A stretch of DNA of 64,000 nucleotides from Kondoa malvinella (lineage: Eukaryota > Basidiomycota > Agaricostilbomycetes > Agaricostilbales > Kondoaceae). The notes beneath the pieces were generated by a model. That model saw only the letters and a program-made list of their open reading frames with translations. It had not been told where the DNA came from and did no database searches. The position numbers were made by a program, and so were the translations under genes. The stretch is taken from NCBI GenBank assembly GCA_039545315.1, contig BCIM01000010.1, positions 632,441 to 696,440 on the forward strand, in the 5' to 3' direction. Shown here one piece after another: positions 34,819 through 47,158 of the stretch (positions are counted from its first letter, which is position 1; every line of letters begins with the position of its first letter).

Positions 34819-37097
34819 TCACAACAGCATGCCCAGCAGCCCAAACAGTAGACTGAACCCTGTCGAGCTGTTTCCACTTGTCGCGCTGGTATTAGTCGTC
34901 GTCAAGCCAGTCCCGCGACATCTGCTTCAGAGTCAGCAACACTCAGCTGATTGGCATGGAGTATGTACCGGTTGTTGCTTTCGCTTGGCCAGCCTGTAAC
35001 AACAGCGTCAGCGGAGTCACTTCATAGACAGCGTAACGTACAAGAGAGATAGCGACACCAAGAGCAAGCCTGCGGAGTGATCAGTCTGTGTTGCCGCTCT
35101 TAGTGATGAAGTAACTCACGGCGTTCGGATCACTTGTGTAGAAGTTTCTGCCCAACACCACGAACAGGACCACCACACCGGGAATAGCAACCGCTCTTAG
35201 ACCATAGAAGACTAGGCGATGCTTCTTCGTCTGATGTATCGCCGGATAGAGTATCTGCTCTCTTCTCAGCTTAATCTTTTCCCGTCAAGGACGACGCACG
35301 ATAGAAAGCAACAACCCCATCGCAAATCCTCCCAGATGCGCAAAGTTATCAATGCCGGGAACGAAGCCCAACGCGACGCCCAATACAAGCTCGATCAATA
35401 GGAAGATGAGTTTGCGCTTCGGCCTATATTCGATCGACCAATGTGCTATGAGGTCGACGAAAGCGCTTGCATGAGTGCCAAAGATCGCTCCTGATGCACC
35501 AACGGAGGGTTGACCGACTAGAGAGAAGTTACCGCCGAGGATGACTGTACATGCCGTCTGTGAGTACTTGTAAAGTACAAGGATGAAAACCACAAACAGC
35601 CGAAAATACCAGCGCAGAAGTAGACAACGAGGAAACGAGGTGTGCCCATCTCGCGCTCGACTTGTGCTGAAGTAGTCATTTGCACACTGTAGCCTCCTTA
35701 ATTTGTGCTACGCCAAAGGCAGGAAGACGTACGCCAGATTCAGCAGTATGTGTATGATACCGGCATGTCTGTGAGAAGAGATTGCCACATATGAGCGTTT
35801 ACTCAAAGCCCCACATCTCACTCACAAGAAGATAGGCAAAATGAACCTAAACGCTTGATCTGGCCCATCAGCGCCGAAACCACCGAAACCACAGATTTCA
35901 GCCAAGGTCGATGCTGTAGGTACTCAGTACAGCTCGGTAGCAGCTCACAAGCAGCTTACTGGACGTAGGTGGATTTTCTGTGTTTTCTAGACTGGCAAAT
36001 GCTTGTTCTGTTACGCCGGGAACATCTTTCATGCAAGGTGTGAAGCGTGCGCCAGTATGTATGAGCACATTTGAGGTCGGGCCGATCATTGGATTGAATA
36101 CTACTTCCAGATCAGTAGGGATCTTGGTAGAGATGTCGGAGACATACTTGGTTTGATTGCTATTGGTGAGCCTTGGTACTTCCACTGTAAGCGACATCAA
36201 TGATCAATCAGCAACGAAGCTGAAGATGACGACATGCTTACATTCTGCTGGCACTCGACGATGAAAACCACGAGCATGGCTAGTGACAGAATCCAACAGC
36301 TCCAGGCTCTGTTCTGCACGCCAATGCCCCGTTCTGCACGATATCAGCTCAGCCTGTAGCTAAGGACGTGACTCACTGTGGTTCTCAATCCGCTGATCTA
36401 TCGGCGTAGTGTCTCTCCATATCCTTAACCACACTGACGGCCTTTTCCCACTCGACGCCTCCGCGCTGCTCAACCTCTTCTCATCCGCCAGCAAAGGAGG
36501 AGGGTATTTAGCTTGCTCTAGATCAGGCTGCGGTGCATCATACAATCCTCTCTCTTGCTGCCTATCCTGTTCAGGCTGCCATTCGCCCGGTTTGCCAGCA
36601 AAGTGTACGAGTGGCAGTTCCGCCGTGCTGTCCTGATAATGACGGCCATAGTATTGATCCTGTTCGTCCTCGTCGTAAGGAGCGTAAGGGTTGTTCAGAT
36701 TGCGTTGTGGATAGTAATTGTCGCTCGCGTATGGATCTTGATGTATCCAGTTGGGGTCAGAGCTATGTGCAGCAGCCCGACGTTCTGTTTCGTCGTAATT
36801 GGACACACTGTCATGCGGCGAGACGAGTTCAGAGTTCTTGCGAGTCAGATAGCTCGGCGAGATGGAGCTTGAAGGTGTTCGCTCAGAGTGGACGTTGTAC
36901 GGATTGTACATGTCCTCGTCTTTCTCCTGACCAGCAGGAACAGTCGGTGCAGTAGAACTCTTGACAGCGCGTATGGTCGTCTGCCCAGCTGGAGAAGACG
37001 CGCCTTTTTGTGGATCTGCAAGCGTCGGTTGGAAAGGTTCCGCCATGAAATGTGCCATGAAGGCTGCAGGGCCTGTATGGCTGTCTGGTCGTGCCAT
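34819..37097 (-). CDS. Rhomboid-family intramembrane serine protease
   Basis: Multi-span membrane protein predicted to cleave transmembrane substrates. The N-terminal 230 residues are a disordered cytosolic tail rich in Pro, Tyr, Gln and Ser (NPYAPYDEDEQDQYYGRH). The first span follows (WSCWILSLAMLVVFIVE) and then a luminal domain with NPMIGPTSNVLIHTGARFTPCM. The protease core has LHAGIIHILLNLA (HxxxN), the active serine in GASGAIFG and the catalytic His in FAHLGGFAMG. A Cys-rich luminal tail (ACSWCRYLSC, NNRCRGTG) is followed by a C-terminal hydrophobic stretch ending GLLGMLL. The layout matches the large fungal secretory-pathway rhomboids. Start is ATG 37095-37097, though a further upstream exon is possible. 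Around ten introns. Confidence 0.9.
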
Positions 37098-37357
37098 TGC
37101 AAAGCTCAAGACAATGCACAGCCTGCAAATCAGAACGAGATACTGGCTTGAGGCAGTTATATGGACGCGTCAATAATCTCAGACTATCTGCCAGAGTCTC
37201 GTTGGTATCGGGTTTGGGAAAAGGAGTAGCAAAACAGCAAGATAGCAAGCGAAACGCCATTGAATGATCAGAAGACATCTTCCAAATGATAAGTTGACTA
37301 TTGACATTTCACCAATCTGTACCTATTCATGCTGTTCCCCCATTGCGCTTGCTTCCT

Positions 37358-38898
37358 CTACTGCCTCATAGCCTGCACGAGCGCTCTCCTCTTTCTAGCA
37401 TCCCTTTTGTTACGCCTGTTAGCGCTGGGAGCTAGATAGGTCTTGAGATGTTCTTGAATAGGCAGAGCGAGGTTGGTGGGTGCAGTATAGTCCACGCTGA
37501 AGACTGAGACAGAGCTCGCACAAGAAGTGACACTTTCCGACTGATCAGCTTGACACACAACCGTCAAGAGAATAGGCTTACACGATAGTCTCTCCTGGCA
37601 AGCTACAATCGCCAGAATTGCACTCGTTCAATCCAGGTCGAACGTCGTTCACCCAATCTGGGAAACCTTCATCGTTGAGTACAAAGTTGTTGATGTACTA
37701 AACAAATCCCAAGGACAGACATAAGCGAAACGAAACTGCTCCAGACCACGGTGAAGACTTACAGCTCCTCCATTGAGTCGCGTCAAAGTGAAGTCTGGTG
37801 CTGAGCAGCTCTCGTTCAAACGAGGGAAATTGACGTTGAGCTAAGAACGAAGTTCAGCTTCGGATTGCCTGAATGTGATTGTGCTTACACCGACACCAAG
37901 AGGGAAGATACGTTCGCCTTTAGGTGTACCATCTGCCAGAGCCGAGACTAGGTTGGCCCCAAGTCCAGCGGCAAGTCGGGAAGTGTCATATGGGTCATCA
38001 GTCAAATTGGTGTATGGTCGAGGGTTGTTGTCTCCAGCCTGTTGTGTGCAATGATCAGCCCTCGCTCGAGTTTTATAATGATCGTCTGACCGAGAATGCG
38101 ATCGCTGGAACTCCCCACATGACCCTGCTCGCAAGCTCAGCGGAAGAAACGCTGTGAGTTTCTCACGGCTTACGAATTATACGCCGCACCGCATGTCCCT
38201 GACAGCGAATAGACAAATTGCCCAAGGTTGGTACCAGTGTTGATACCAGAAACTACCAGGTCAGGCGGACCACCAAAGTAGTCATCCGTGATTTTCGTCA
38301 ATGCCCATAGCTAAAGAAAGATGTTAGTGAATCAGTCATCAAATGAAGAGGATGAAGACTTGCAGCACAAGCCGCTGGAGTACCGTTAACTATGCGATGG
38401 CTCAGTATGATTGTCGTACGGGAAAGAGCAGGAGCATACAATAACGGATTGACTAGCGGATTGATTCGATTAGCTCGGATGCTCGCAGTAGGGTGGTACT
38501 CACAGGATCATCTTCATTCTCCAGTCCGACCCAGTAAGAGCCCGGCTCGATCAGCCCATACAGGCCGCCAGATTCAGTCACATTGGTAGTAGGCAGTACT
38601 ACAGTGCCTCCGACGCCGCTCTGGTTCTCGAGCTGATGCAGCATCAGCTTCTGAACAAGGTGAAAGAAGAAGAAAGGGACGGACCGGACCGACGATCAGT
38701 ACACTGTGACCTTGTGCTTCAAGAGCTTCTTTGAATGCCTGTCCACCTATCAGCTGATTCGTATCAGTTGGGATCGTACCGCACCCTTATGTTGGCACTT
38801 CCGAACCCGTCATCGTTGGTCATGAGGATGTTGAGGTTAGCTACTGCCATCCCGGCAAGTAGCAGCAGGCTAGATGCGAAACCCGAAATGCTCTTCAT
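37358..38898 (-). CDS. Secreted SurE-like phosphatase/nucleotidase
   Basis: SurE-fold metal-dependent acid phosphatase or 5'/3'-nucleotidase, exported. ATG at 38896-38898 gives a signal peptide (MKSISGFASSLLLLAGMAVA). The mature part starts NLNILMTNDDGFGSANIR with the metal-binding Asp pair. EALEAQGHSVLIVGP follows, then PDLVVSGINTGTNLG and SGTCGAAYNS, both family hallmarks. The last exons carry INNFVLNDEGFPDW-type sequence and DYTAPTNLALPIQEHLKTYL, ending in a basic tail. Secretion and length fit the fungal extracellular SurE group rather than the bacterial cytosolic enzyme. At least eight exons; the upstream in-frame extension before the signal peptide is ignored. Confidence 0.85.
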
Positions 38899-40143
38899 TA
38901 CTGCAATTGAAAATCGAAGAAGAGTCGTCGGAAGTAAGGGAAGCGGAGAAGGAACAGATAGCACGCAGCACACTACTTTCAGTGAAGCACATGTCGCATC
39001 AATGCTTATCTGCCATGTCTTTGGCCTAGCGCGCGAAAGTCGCGTAATTACTAGATGCCGAACCGACAGGGTCAACAAATCGAGAGATAAGAGATAGAGT
39101 ACAGCTTGCGGACGTCCAGTCGCATATCTGTGAATGCGTGCGGTGCAGGCAAGGAATATGGAGAGATTGATGCTAGCTTGACACCTGGTTCGCGAATTTT
39201 CGAAAGACTTTTCATCCGTTCTCGGCAGCACAGACAACGCCTTTGTAGAGTATTGTAGAGTAGAGTGACTGACAGGAAGCAGAAGGAGACATATGTAGTC
39301 ACATCGGACAAAGCAGATTTAGACATCAGACAGACATGCAACGAGCCGCAGAAACCTTCAGACTCGAGGCGCTCCCTCTGTCGAATCGAAGGAGCCAGAA
39401 AGCATATCAGAAGGGACCAGCTTTGCCGCTCAACGAAGGCTATTGAAGTGACCATAGATACTTCTTTTCCAAGACCAACTCATCAAAGCGCTGGGAATGT
39501 TGAGGATCATTGTCGCTGCAGAGTAAGGGAGAAAACCGTGGGTTGTAGCAAGGCCTGTAGGTCATGTACTTGATGCTTGCTTCGAATCCGTTTTGCGCTT
39601 GCCATATCACGAGAGTCTGTGAGTCTTTGTTCTGCCTTTCCTTAAGTGGCCGCCAGAGGTCACAAAAGGCGAAGTAGACTTAAGAGGTCGCCGACATTCG
39701 CCGACAGCCGCTGTACTTCAGCGATGGAATCTCATGATACAGCGGATACAAGTAGAGGCATAAAAAGGCATAAATCGAATCAAAAGGGCAGAAATGCACG
39801 AAAAAGCCAAAGCTTTGTTCGCCAGCGAAAGGGTTTCCGCTCAGGCGTGTTCCGGTGTAGCACAGCGACGTACAGCGGAATACAGCAGACTACAGGAGCA
39901 TTCAGCGAACACCAGCGACTGTCGGCGGCTAGAGACGACATCGACTTTTCGTCCAGCGGAAGCCAGGGGAATTTAAATTCAATGTCGCTGAAGACTGGGG
40001 GAATAATAACGCAGCAGCTGTTGTCCGGCGTAGGAAAGTGTCCCAAAGGCGTATTCCGGTGGTCCAACTCTTAGACCGAGTCCGCCGTGTACTTCTGTAT
40101 CACGACCATACCAAAGCGAGGGAATACCCTAAATCTGAAAGCA
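38899..40143. other. Divergent intergenic region of about 1.2 kb
   Basis: No gene supported between the SurE-like start (minus) and the KRI1 start (plus). Part of it (about 39650-39970) is built of short, loosely repeated CAGCG/CGACA-like words. This may reflect an old simple repeat. Confidence 0.4.
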
Positions 40144-42447
40144 ATGGAGCTTTTTGCAGAAGACTCTAAGCCACAGAGTCTGTCGTTGGGAGTGAATCCA
40201 GCCTTTGCATCGCAGTACAAAGAGAAAAAGCGAGGCGAAGAATTATCGAAACGTGCGTTGCGCCGCTTGCTTTGCTCTGTATAGGAGCTAAGCAGATCAG
40301 GAGACTGCACAGTGCAAGACAAGTATGGCAAAGACTATGTACCTGGAGACAGCGACAGCGAATCTTCGACAGACTATTCGTCAGAAGATGTGTGTCGCAT
40401 TTCTCAGGATGCAAGGCAGACCAGCTGATCTCAAGGGCCCAGTCGGACGCTGAATTGGACACACCAGCTGTGGATGTAGCCATCTTCAAGACGTTAGCTA
40501 AGATTCGAGCCGGCGACCCATCAATCTATGAATCTACACGCAAAGTATTTGATGGTCCGTCTGCTGCTCATAGCTAGTCCGGTGCTTATACGTGCTACAG
40601 AATTGGAAGAGACTTCCCTCCCTTCTTCATCCAAAACCAAATCAAGCAAACCAATCCGAATGAAAGATCTCGAACGACTGACTTTACTCAAACAAGGCTC
40701 TCAACCATACGACGAAGAAATCAGGCCTACGCCCTATCAAGAAGAACAAGCTCTGAAAGCTGAAGTGACTGCTGCTTTTCATGCCGATTCTGGTTCGGAC
40801 GATGATTTGCTCGTCCCCAGAGAAAAGACGACAGGCGAAGAAGAATTAGAGGATGAGGCTTATAGAGAGTTCTTGCTGAGCTCAGTGGGTGGTCAAGCGG
40901 CTTTGGAGAGTTTGTTGTCTGTGAAAGAAGCAGAGAATGGTTTGTTTGTAGAGGAAAAGGGTGAAGGGCGAAAGGAAAAGAAGAAGAAAAAGGTCAAGAA
41001 GGACGCTGACGCGGCTGGGGATGATGATGCTTTCTTGAGGGATTATATACTCAACAGGGGCTGGTTGGATAAAGCTGCGAAACATGTGCCTACCCATGAA
41101 GAGGTCTTGGACAAGGGCAAGAAGGAAGAAGTCGTTGCTGGACCTTCTGGAGCCAATGCTTTGCCTGCATACAAGCCTTTGGATCGGACCATTGACGATT
41201 CGGAAGATGAAGAGTTTGAGGACAAGGCGGAAGAATATGAAACAAAGTACAACTTTCGCTTTGAGGATCAGTGAGTCGTCGCCTGTCGTCATATCTCAGT
41301 ACACTGATGTATCAATGCAGAGCTGGAGGGGATGTCGTCACTCATGCTAGATCGAACGAGACTACAGCTCGCCGAACAGACGATACTCGAAAGAAAGCTA
41401 GAGAAGCAAGAGCAGACCGCAAGGCCGCCGAGCGCGCCGAGAAGGAAGCTGCACGTTCACGCATTAAAGAACTCAAGCGGAAAGAAATCATGGACAAGCT
41501 TCAACAAATTCAATCTATCGCTGGAACAAATGATGCTTCTGCATTCGATCTGGAAGGTGATTTCGATGAAGCTGAGCATGAGCGTCAGATGGGAAAGATG
41601 TTTGGCGAGGATTATTATGCTGAAGAGGTGCGGAAATTCCATATTCGGCCAAGTGTGTGCGTGCGAAACCTTAAAATTAATTGCCGCGATCTTAGGATCC
41701 CGATGGCAAACCTTCTTGGGCGGATGACATTGACATCACCGACATTGCTGCAGAGGAAGGTCTAGAACAGGTACAGGTAGAAGAAGACGCGGCTTATGAT
41801 CCTTCGGCGCCTGTTAAAAAGGATAAAAAGGACAAGAAGAAAAAGGACAAGAAAGGAAAGGGGAAAGCTACTGCTGAAGAGGCGGAGCAAGTCAATGCTG
41901 AAGATCTAGAAGATGCCGTCAATCAGCTTGATCCCGCTGCAAAATCTGCTTTGGCGGACGAGATGGACAAGTTGTACGAACTGGATCACGAAGATATGGT
42001 TCGCTGACTTCATATGATGATAAACTGCGCTAATTACCTCTCTAGATTGACGATCTACCTACCAGATTCAGCTACACCCAAGTCCCTGTCCCCGAGGGAG
42101 GTCTGACACCAGCTCAGATCCTTATGGCGACGGATCAAGAACTCAACTCGCTCGTTGGTCTCAAGAAGCTTGCAGCCTACCGTGAAGGTCCAACAGCGAA
42201 TGCTCAACCAAAAAGGCAGCGCATGAAGGAACTGCAGAGTGCTCTAGGCAAGCGGAAATGGGGCGGTGATCTACCAAGGAAGGATGAGCAAGTTGATTTG
42301 GAAAAGTACACCAGGAAGAGGCAGAAGTTGCCTGCTGGTGGTGCTACATCATCTGCAAATGCAGGAGAGGGCGAGAAGCCAAAGAAGCGTCTGGGCAAGA
42401 AGGAGCGGCAAAAGTTGAAGCAGGCGGAAGATGCTCCTGCCATGTAA
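40144..42447 (+). CDS. KRI1: Ribosome biogenesis protein Kri1
   Basis: Nucleolar factor needed for 40S subunit assembly. The N-terminus reads MELFAEDSKPQSLSLGVNPAFA and, after splicing, KYGKDYVPGDSDSESSTDYSS. Then comes the Kri1 signature AVDVAIFKTLAKIRAGDPSIY. The middle is highly charged with lysine runs and the conserved DAFLRDYILNRGWLDK. Then ETKYNFRFEDQ AGGDVVTHAR leads into a Lys/Arg/Glu coiled-coil region (ARSRIKELKRKEIMDKLQQI). The C-terminal domain has PWADDIDITDI and TRFSYTQVPVPEGGLTPAQ, with LATDQELNSLVGLKKLAAYR before the basic tail. About seven exons. The start is the first Met of the frame that reaches the conserved block. Confidence 0.9.
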
Positions 42448-43691
42448 TCGCTCTTTCTCTTCAGTGCATGCTATGTATTCTTGTTGCAGCCGTTGCGATG
42501 CAGCAGTACGAGGAGACATCACGCGATCAAGCAAACGTGGAGTCCAGGCTTGAAGCTTGAAACCCACATTTGGCCCACGCAAAAGATGGGTCGATTGTCA
42601 ATATTTTAAGCAAACAGAACGCCAGCCTCTTGTATAGGAACAACGATATACCCTAAGCACTTGCATCGCTATTGTATATCCGCTTGCTGAGAGTGATACC
42701 CATCTGTTTGATACCGTTTCGCTGCCAGGAGTCTGCCACTGTCCAAAGTTGTGCTACGACTGTTGGCGCGAGCTTTATGAAGACAGCTGTGTACTTCAAT
42801 GCGATTTTGTGGTCGCTTGCCATGAAGCAATCCGCTTTCCTTGCTCCTCGAAACGATAGAGCGGTCAAAAAGGGCGGGAAATGTGTCTGACTGATCTTCT
42901 TCGCCAAGACATGCTCTATATCAAAGCACTTGCTAGGCTATCTTGCTTGATCATGGTATAGAAGCAGAAAATATCTCTTTTTCGCTCTCATCTTGCATTT
43001 TGCGTTCCTCTTGCCCTCTGCTATGGGCTTCAGTCCGTGCTTTGTGTGCTTTCGCCCTTGTAGGCACACATCGATGCTGTGCTCGCTGTCACCGGTGCTC
43101 TTTAATTTTGTTTATGGAGTTCGGCGACGGCTTGATGATGGCTTGACTCTTGGCCTTTCGATGTGAGGCATTCTCTCACTTCTTCTGAGCTCCATGAGTC
43201 GCAATAAGGTATCCGTATAGCAGCATTGCTGCTTCAGCATTGCCAGCGCGTCCACCAAAGCTGATACGGAGCTTTTGCCGCCCTCCACTGCTTAATTCAA
43301 TTATACCCCAGAATAATCTAAACAAACAGCTGAAACTTTATTGCTGCTGGATGCAAATGGCAAGACTGCTACCTGTGGCTTGGCTAGCTGATTCTTCTCG
43401 ATGTCTGCTGCGTTATTCTAGGACAGCATTTGGTTTTCGATTTTCTCCCTTCCCTTCCTTGCCGCCGTCTGTTCCATTTGCGCTGGTCGCTCGTTCAAGT
43501 ACACCTTATCTAGAAGTTTTCACGCCAACTCACCATGACAGAGCATGCTATTCGTCGTATGGACCCTGCCCATGTTTCACATCGGTCTCCCTACACTCGC
43601 AAACAGTCTGTAGATTATCTGTCTGGTAATCTCACGTGGCTTCTGTTGTTTTTGCGAAGATTTTGATTAATCAATCTTAGAGAAATCGTCT
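42448..43691. other. Gene-poor stretch of about 1.2 kb
   Basis: No gene supported between the KRI1 stop and the start of the GT2 synthase; it probably contains the KRI1 terminator and the promoter of the synthase. A minus-strand open frame at 42653-42907 has no recognisable motif. Confidence 0.4.
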
Positions 43692-46600
43692 ATGCCAAAA
43701 TTGCACACACGCAAAAGCAGTATCACTTGGAAGATTCCATATGAGCAGGTCAGTCACAGATTGTATGGGTTGGATCTAGTGCTTACGCCAACTTGAACAG
43801 CAACAGATACACTCTGATCAGCCTTACAAAGCTCTGGTATGCTGCTGTTGTATGAACGTCAGCGATGTGTACTGAACAGGATGATAGAACCGTAAAGACT
43901 CTGATGCAACCCTCGTCAATGAGCCTGGAGCAACAGAGCAACCACCTTTCCTCAAGGATTTTGTTCGCCGTCTCTCTAGCGGGACTCCCAGCTTTCCAGG
44001 CTTCTTGCGCCGCAAGTCTTCTGGGGCTACTCTGGTTGGCGATGACTCCAATATAATCTCCAAATCGCTCAAACACGCATACCAACCTGACTTGACTCTC
44101 GATGTCACTCCTCACCGTCCACCTTCAACTCTTGATGAAGAAAGTTCGATCGAAAACCAGAGATCAGCCTCAGCATCGCTTCGTTCAGAGCCAAGCAATC
44201 CATTCGATGACAGAGAGTGTATTGACGTTCGACTCAGTCCTGTAGGTCCACTGTCCGCAGGCCTCAGCCGTCAGCTCATTCATCTTCACAGCTGCAACGA
44301 TTCCCATCTGGCATATCTGCAAGATCTGAAGCTTTTCCGACCAGGAATGAGCCAACAGGCTCCCAAGCGGACGCATCTTTATTTTTACCACCTGTTTTCG
44401 GTAATCCCTTCGCCGATTCTGCGCAAACCAAACCTGTCGAGCTCTTCGGCCAGCGACCTGCTTATCTTGACGTGAGCACGTTTTCTGACATAACAAGTCA
44501 ATCTGCTGATTTGTTCTGCAGCCTCGCGGTCGCAGTCCTTCTGCAGAATCATTAGCAACTACTCTGTCCATCAGGAGCGCCAGAAGCAGCAGCGACAGCC
44601 TGGGCGAACAAAACATCTTTGACGATCACGCAGCGGTCGATGTGCAGCCCGATGTCAAGACTGCGTCTGTTGCAGAAATCACCGGTATCAAGCCAGTCTA
44701 CGCATCGGAACCATACAACACCATTGAACGCAAGCCGCCTACTATCAAACCCATCTCAGCTACATTCAAGGTTTCCCTTTCACTTTCGGTCGTCTTCTCC
44801 CTTCTGGTCGGATATGGCATGCGAATCAAGGTTATTGAGCTCGGTAGTTGGTCGTTCGGGTAAGTAGCCTGCTTGTTCCAGGTCAATGCGAGCTGACATT
44901 TATTGTAGGATGTACGGAGTGCTTCTCACGGTGGACTTCATCGTCCAGACTTTCTACGCCGCGAGAAACCGAAGGAATGTCGAAAAGCTTACAGCTGTTT
45001 CACCCATCGTTGCTGAGGTCGCACGACAAGGCGGTGAAAAGGCCAAGGCAACATGCAGTCTGCAAGATCTACCGCAGCCGACTGCTTTACCTTCAGTCGG
45101 CATTGCTGTCGTTGGCTACAGAGAAGATGAAGACGCGTGGATGGCTTGCCTGAAGAGTCTGCAGGTCCAAGAATACCCGCTCAAAAAGATCGTTGGCGTT
45201 GTCGACGGCAACGATAGACCTGATCTCGATATGGCTGACGCATTCGTAAAGGCGTTTCCTGAAGGTCGTGCCAAGGTCATCCACTTACCAGAATGCCCGT
45301 CCAAGATGTACAAAGCCTATTATTGGGAATACTTTAACGCGCTCGATGTACCCAAATACACCCGATTCCAGCTAGTCAAGTATTGGCTCACACAAGCACC
45401 GAAAGCTGGCCAAGACATTGCTCATCACTACGCATGGAACAAGATGCTGGCTGCTATGAAGGAGCAAGACGAGAGGGAGAATTGGAGCCAATGGGACGCC
45501 ATCTGCTTCGCCCAGCCTCATGGTCACAAAAGACATGCCATGTTCACGTCCTGTGAGTTGCTGCTTCCATTCTTGAGATATTGGCTGACCTTGAGGATAG
45601 TCATCGCTCAAGCCTACCACTGCGGCGCAGCTGATTTGATCTTGACTACTGATTCCGACACACTGATGCACGTCGATGCTGTGACCAACCTCGTCGCTAT
45701 GATTTCAAGTAACCCTCAAGCTGCTGGCTGTACTGGCGATGTTCGAATCTGGAACAAGGGCGACTCGTTGCTAGCTCTTATGTCGTCTCTTCGATACTGG
45801 TACGCTATCATTCTCGCAGGCAATACCGAACCTTTCTGATCTTTCTTTAAAGGTTCGCCTTCAATGTGGAACGGGCCTGTCAATCGGCGAACGGCTGTGT
45901 CGGCTGCTTGTCAGGACCGATCGGCCTTTACAGAACCAGCGATCTCATGTCCATTCTTTCGCCTTGGATTTTGCAAACCTTCCTCGGCAAAGAGACTACA
46001 TTTGGCGACGACAGACACTTGACCAACCGCATTCTTTCTCTCGGACACAAGACAGTCTACACCCACATGGGCATCTGCGAGTCCGACTCGCCTGCTGGCT
46101 ACGTCAGATGGGTCAAACAGCAAACTCGCTGGTCAAAATCTTTCTTCCGTGAAGCTTACTGGTTCCCCAAGTCCTTCGCTTACCACGACTTCTGGTTAAC
46201 GGTAGAAACTTCAAAGCAAGCTCTATACCCGCTCATCTTGACCATCACTGTGCTGGAACTTCTTTGGTCGGCTAGTCCAATCCTCCGTCCGGCTTTCTGG
46301 GTTGGAACACTTTTCGTAAGTTTTACCAAAGCGCAAAAGTCTAGTGCTCATGATTGCTCAGGGTGTCGCGCTCATCAAATCGTGTTATGGAGTCATCGTC
46401 ATGCGGGATCCAACCTACTTCCTCTTTGCAGGCTACGGAATCATGTACTTTATGGCTCTCCTTCCGTCCAAACTATTTGCTATGTTCACCGTTAGTATCA
46501 CCGTAAGTTTGCAGCCCAGTCGGTGGCACTTTCGGAGCCCTGATGATTCAATCTGCTTGCAGACGTGGGGTACAAGCGCTCGATCAAAGTCAGAGTTCAA

Positions 46601-47104
46601 GAGAGGCGAAACCTTTGGTGCTCGCACAGAACACGTTGCCCACCTGGTGCTTTGGTACATGTTGCTTATAGTTGGATTGGCCTACTTCCTTTCCGACAAG
46701 CTGGCGCCGGTATACATCTGGCTGGTAGCACTGGGTTGCACACCTTTGATCATTCATCTGTACTACGAGTAAGTACATGTCTCTCCGTGCAACAGGTTTG
46801 TATTGACATGGCCTGAAGTGTCATCATTTCCGAGTCGAAATATCATAGGCAAAGATTCGATGCATGGCGACAGAAGAGGAAGGATCTCAAAACCGCTGGC
46901 GCTCCTTCTGTCGAATACAAGGAACCCGAAGAGAAGGAGAGGCCTGACCCTGCACTACCACAAAACAAGGAGATTCCTCCACAAAACGTTCAGGCAGCAG
47001 AGATAGAAGTCGCTATCGACAATGCTCGCTTACGACCAACATACACGAGAGCTGGCTCATCAATCACATCAGCAACAAGGGATAGCATGGTGTTTGTCAA
47101 ATAG
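43692..47104 (+). CDS. CPS1: GT2 polysaccharide synthase (Cps1/hyaluronan-synthase type)
   Basis: Processive membrane glycosyltransferase, probably at the plasma membrane. It starts MPKLHTRKSSITWKIPYEQ and has a long Ser-rich cytosolic N-terminus (SSGTPSFPGFLRRKSS). Two spans follow (VSLSLSVVFSLLVGYG, MYGVLLTVDFIVQTFY). The catalytic domain shows VAVVGYREDE-like entry (AVVGYREDED), VDGNDRPD, TTDSDTLMH, a FGDDRHLTNR acceptor segment and QQTRWSKSFFRE (QxxRW). C-terminal spans follow, then a charged tail ending SATRDSMVFVK. This set resembles chitin/hyaluronan synthases and specifically basidiomycete Cps1, which makes hyaluronan in Cryptococcus; the polymer made here is inferred. About ten exons. 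Its stop is 54 bp from the crtI stop, in convergent orientation. Confidence 0.85.
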
Positions 47105-47158
47105 AGGTTGCATAATGAGGGTTTTACAAGGGGTACAAATTTCGTGTGTTTATGTTCT

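Noticed and set aside
42653..42907. 84-residue minus-strand frame after KRI1
   Set aside because: No motif, no splice partner, and no sign of conservation that can be read from the sequence.
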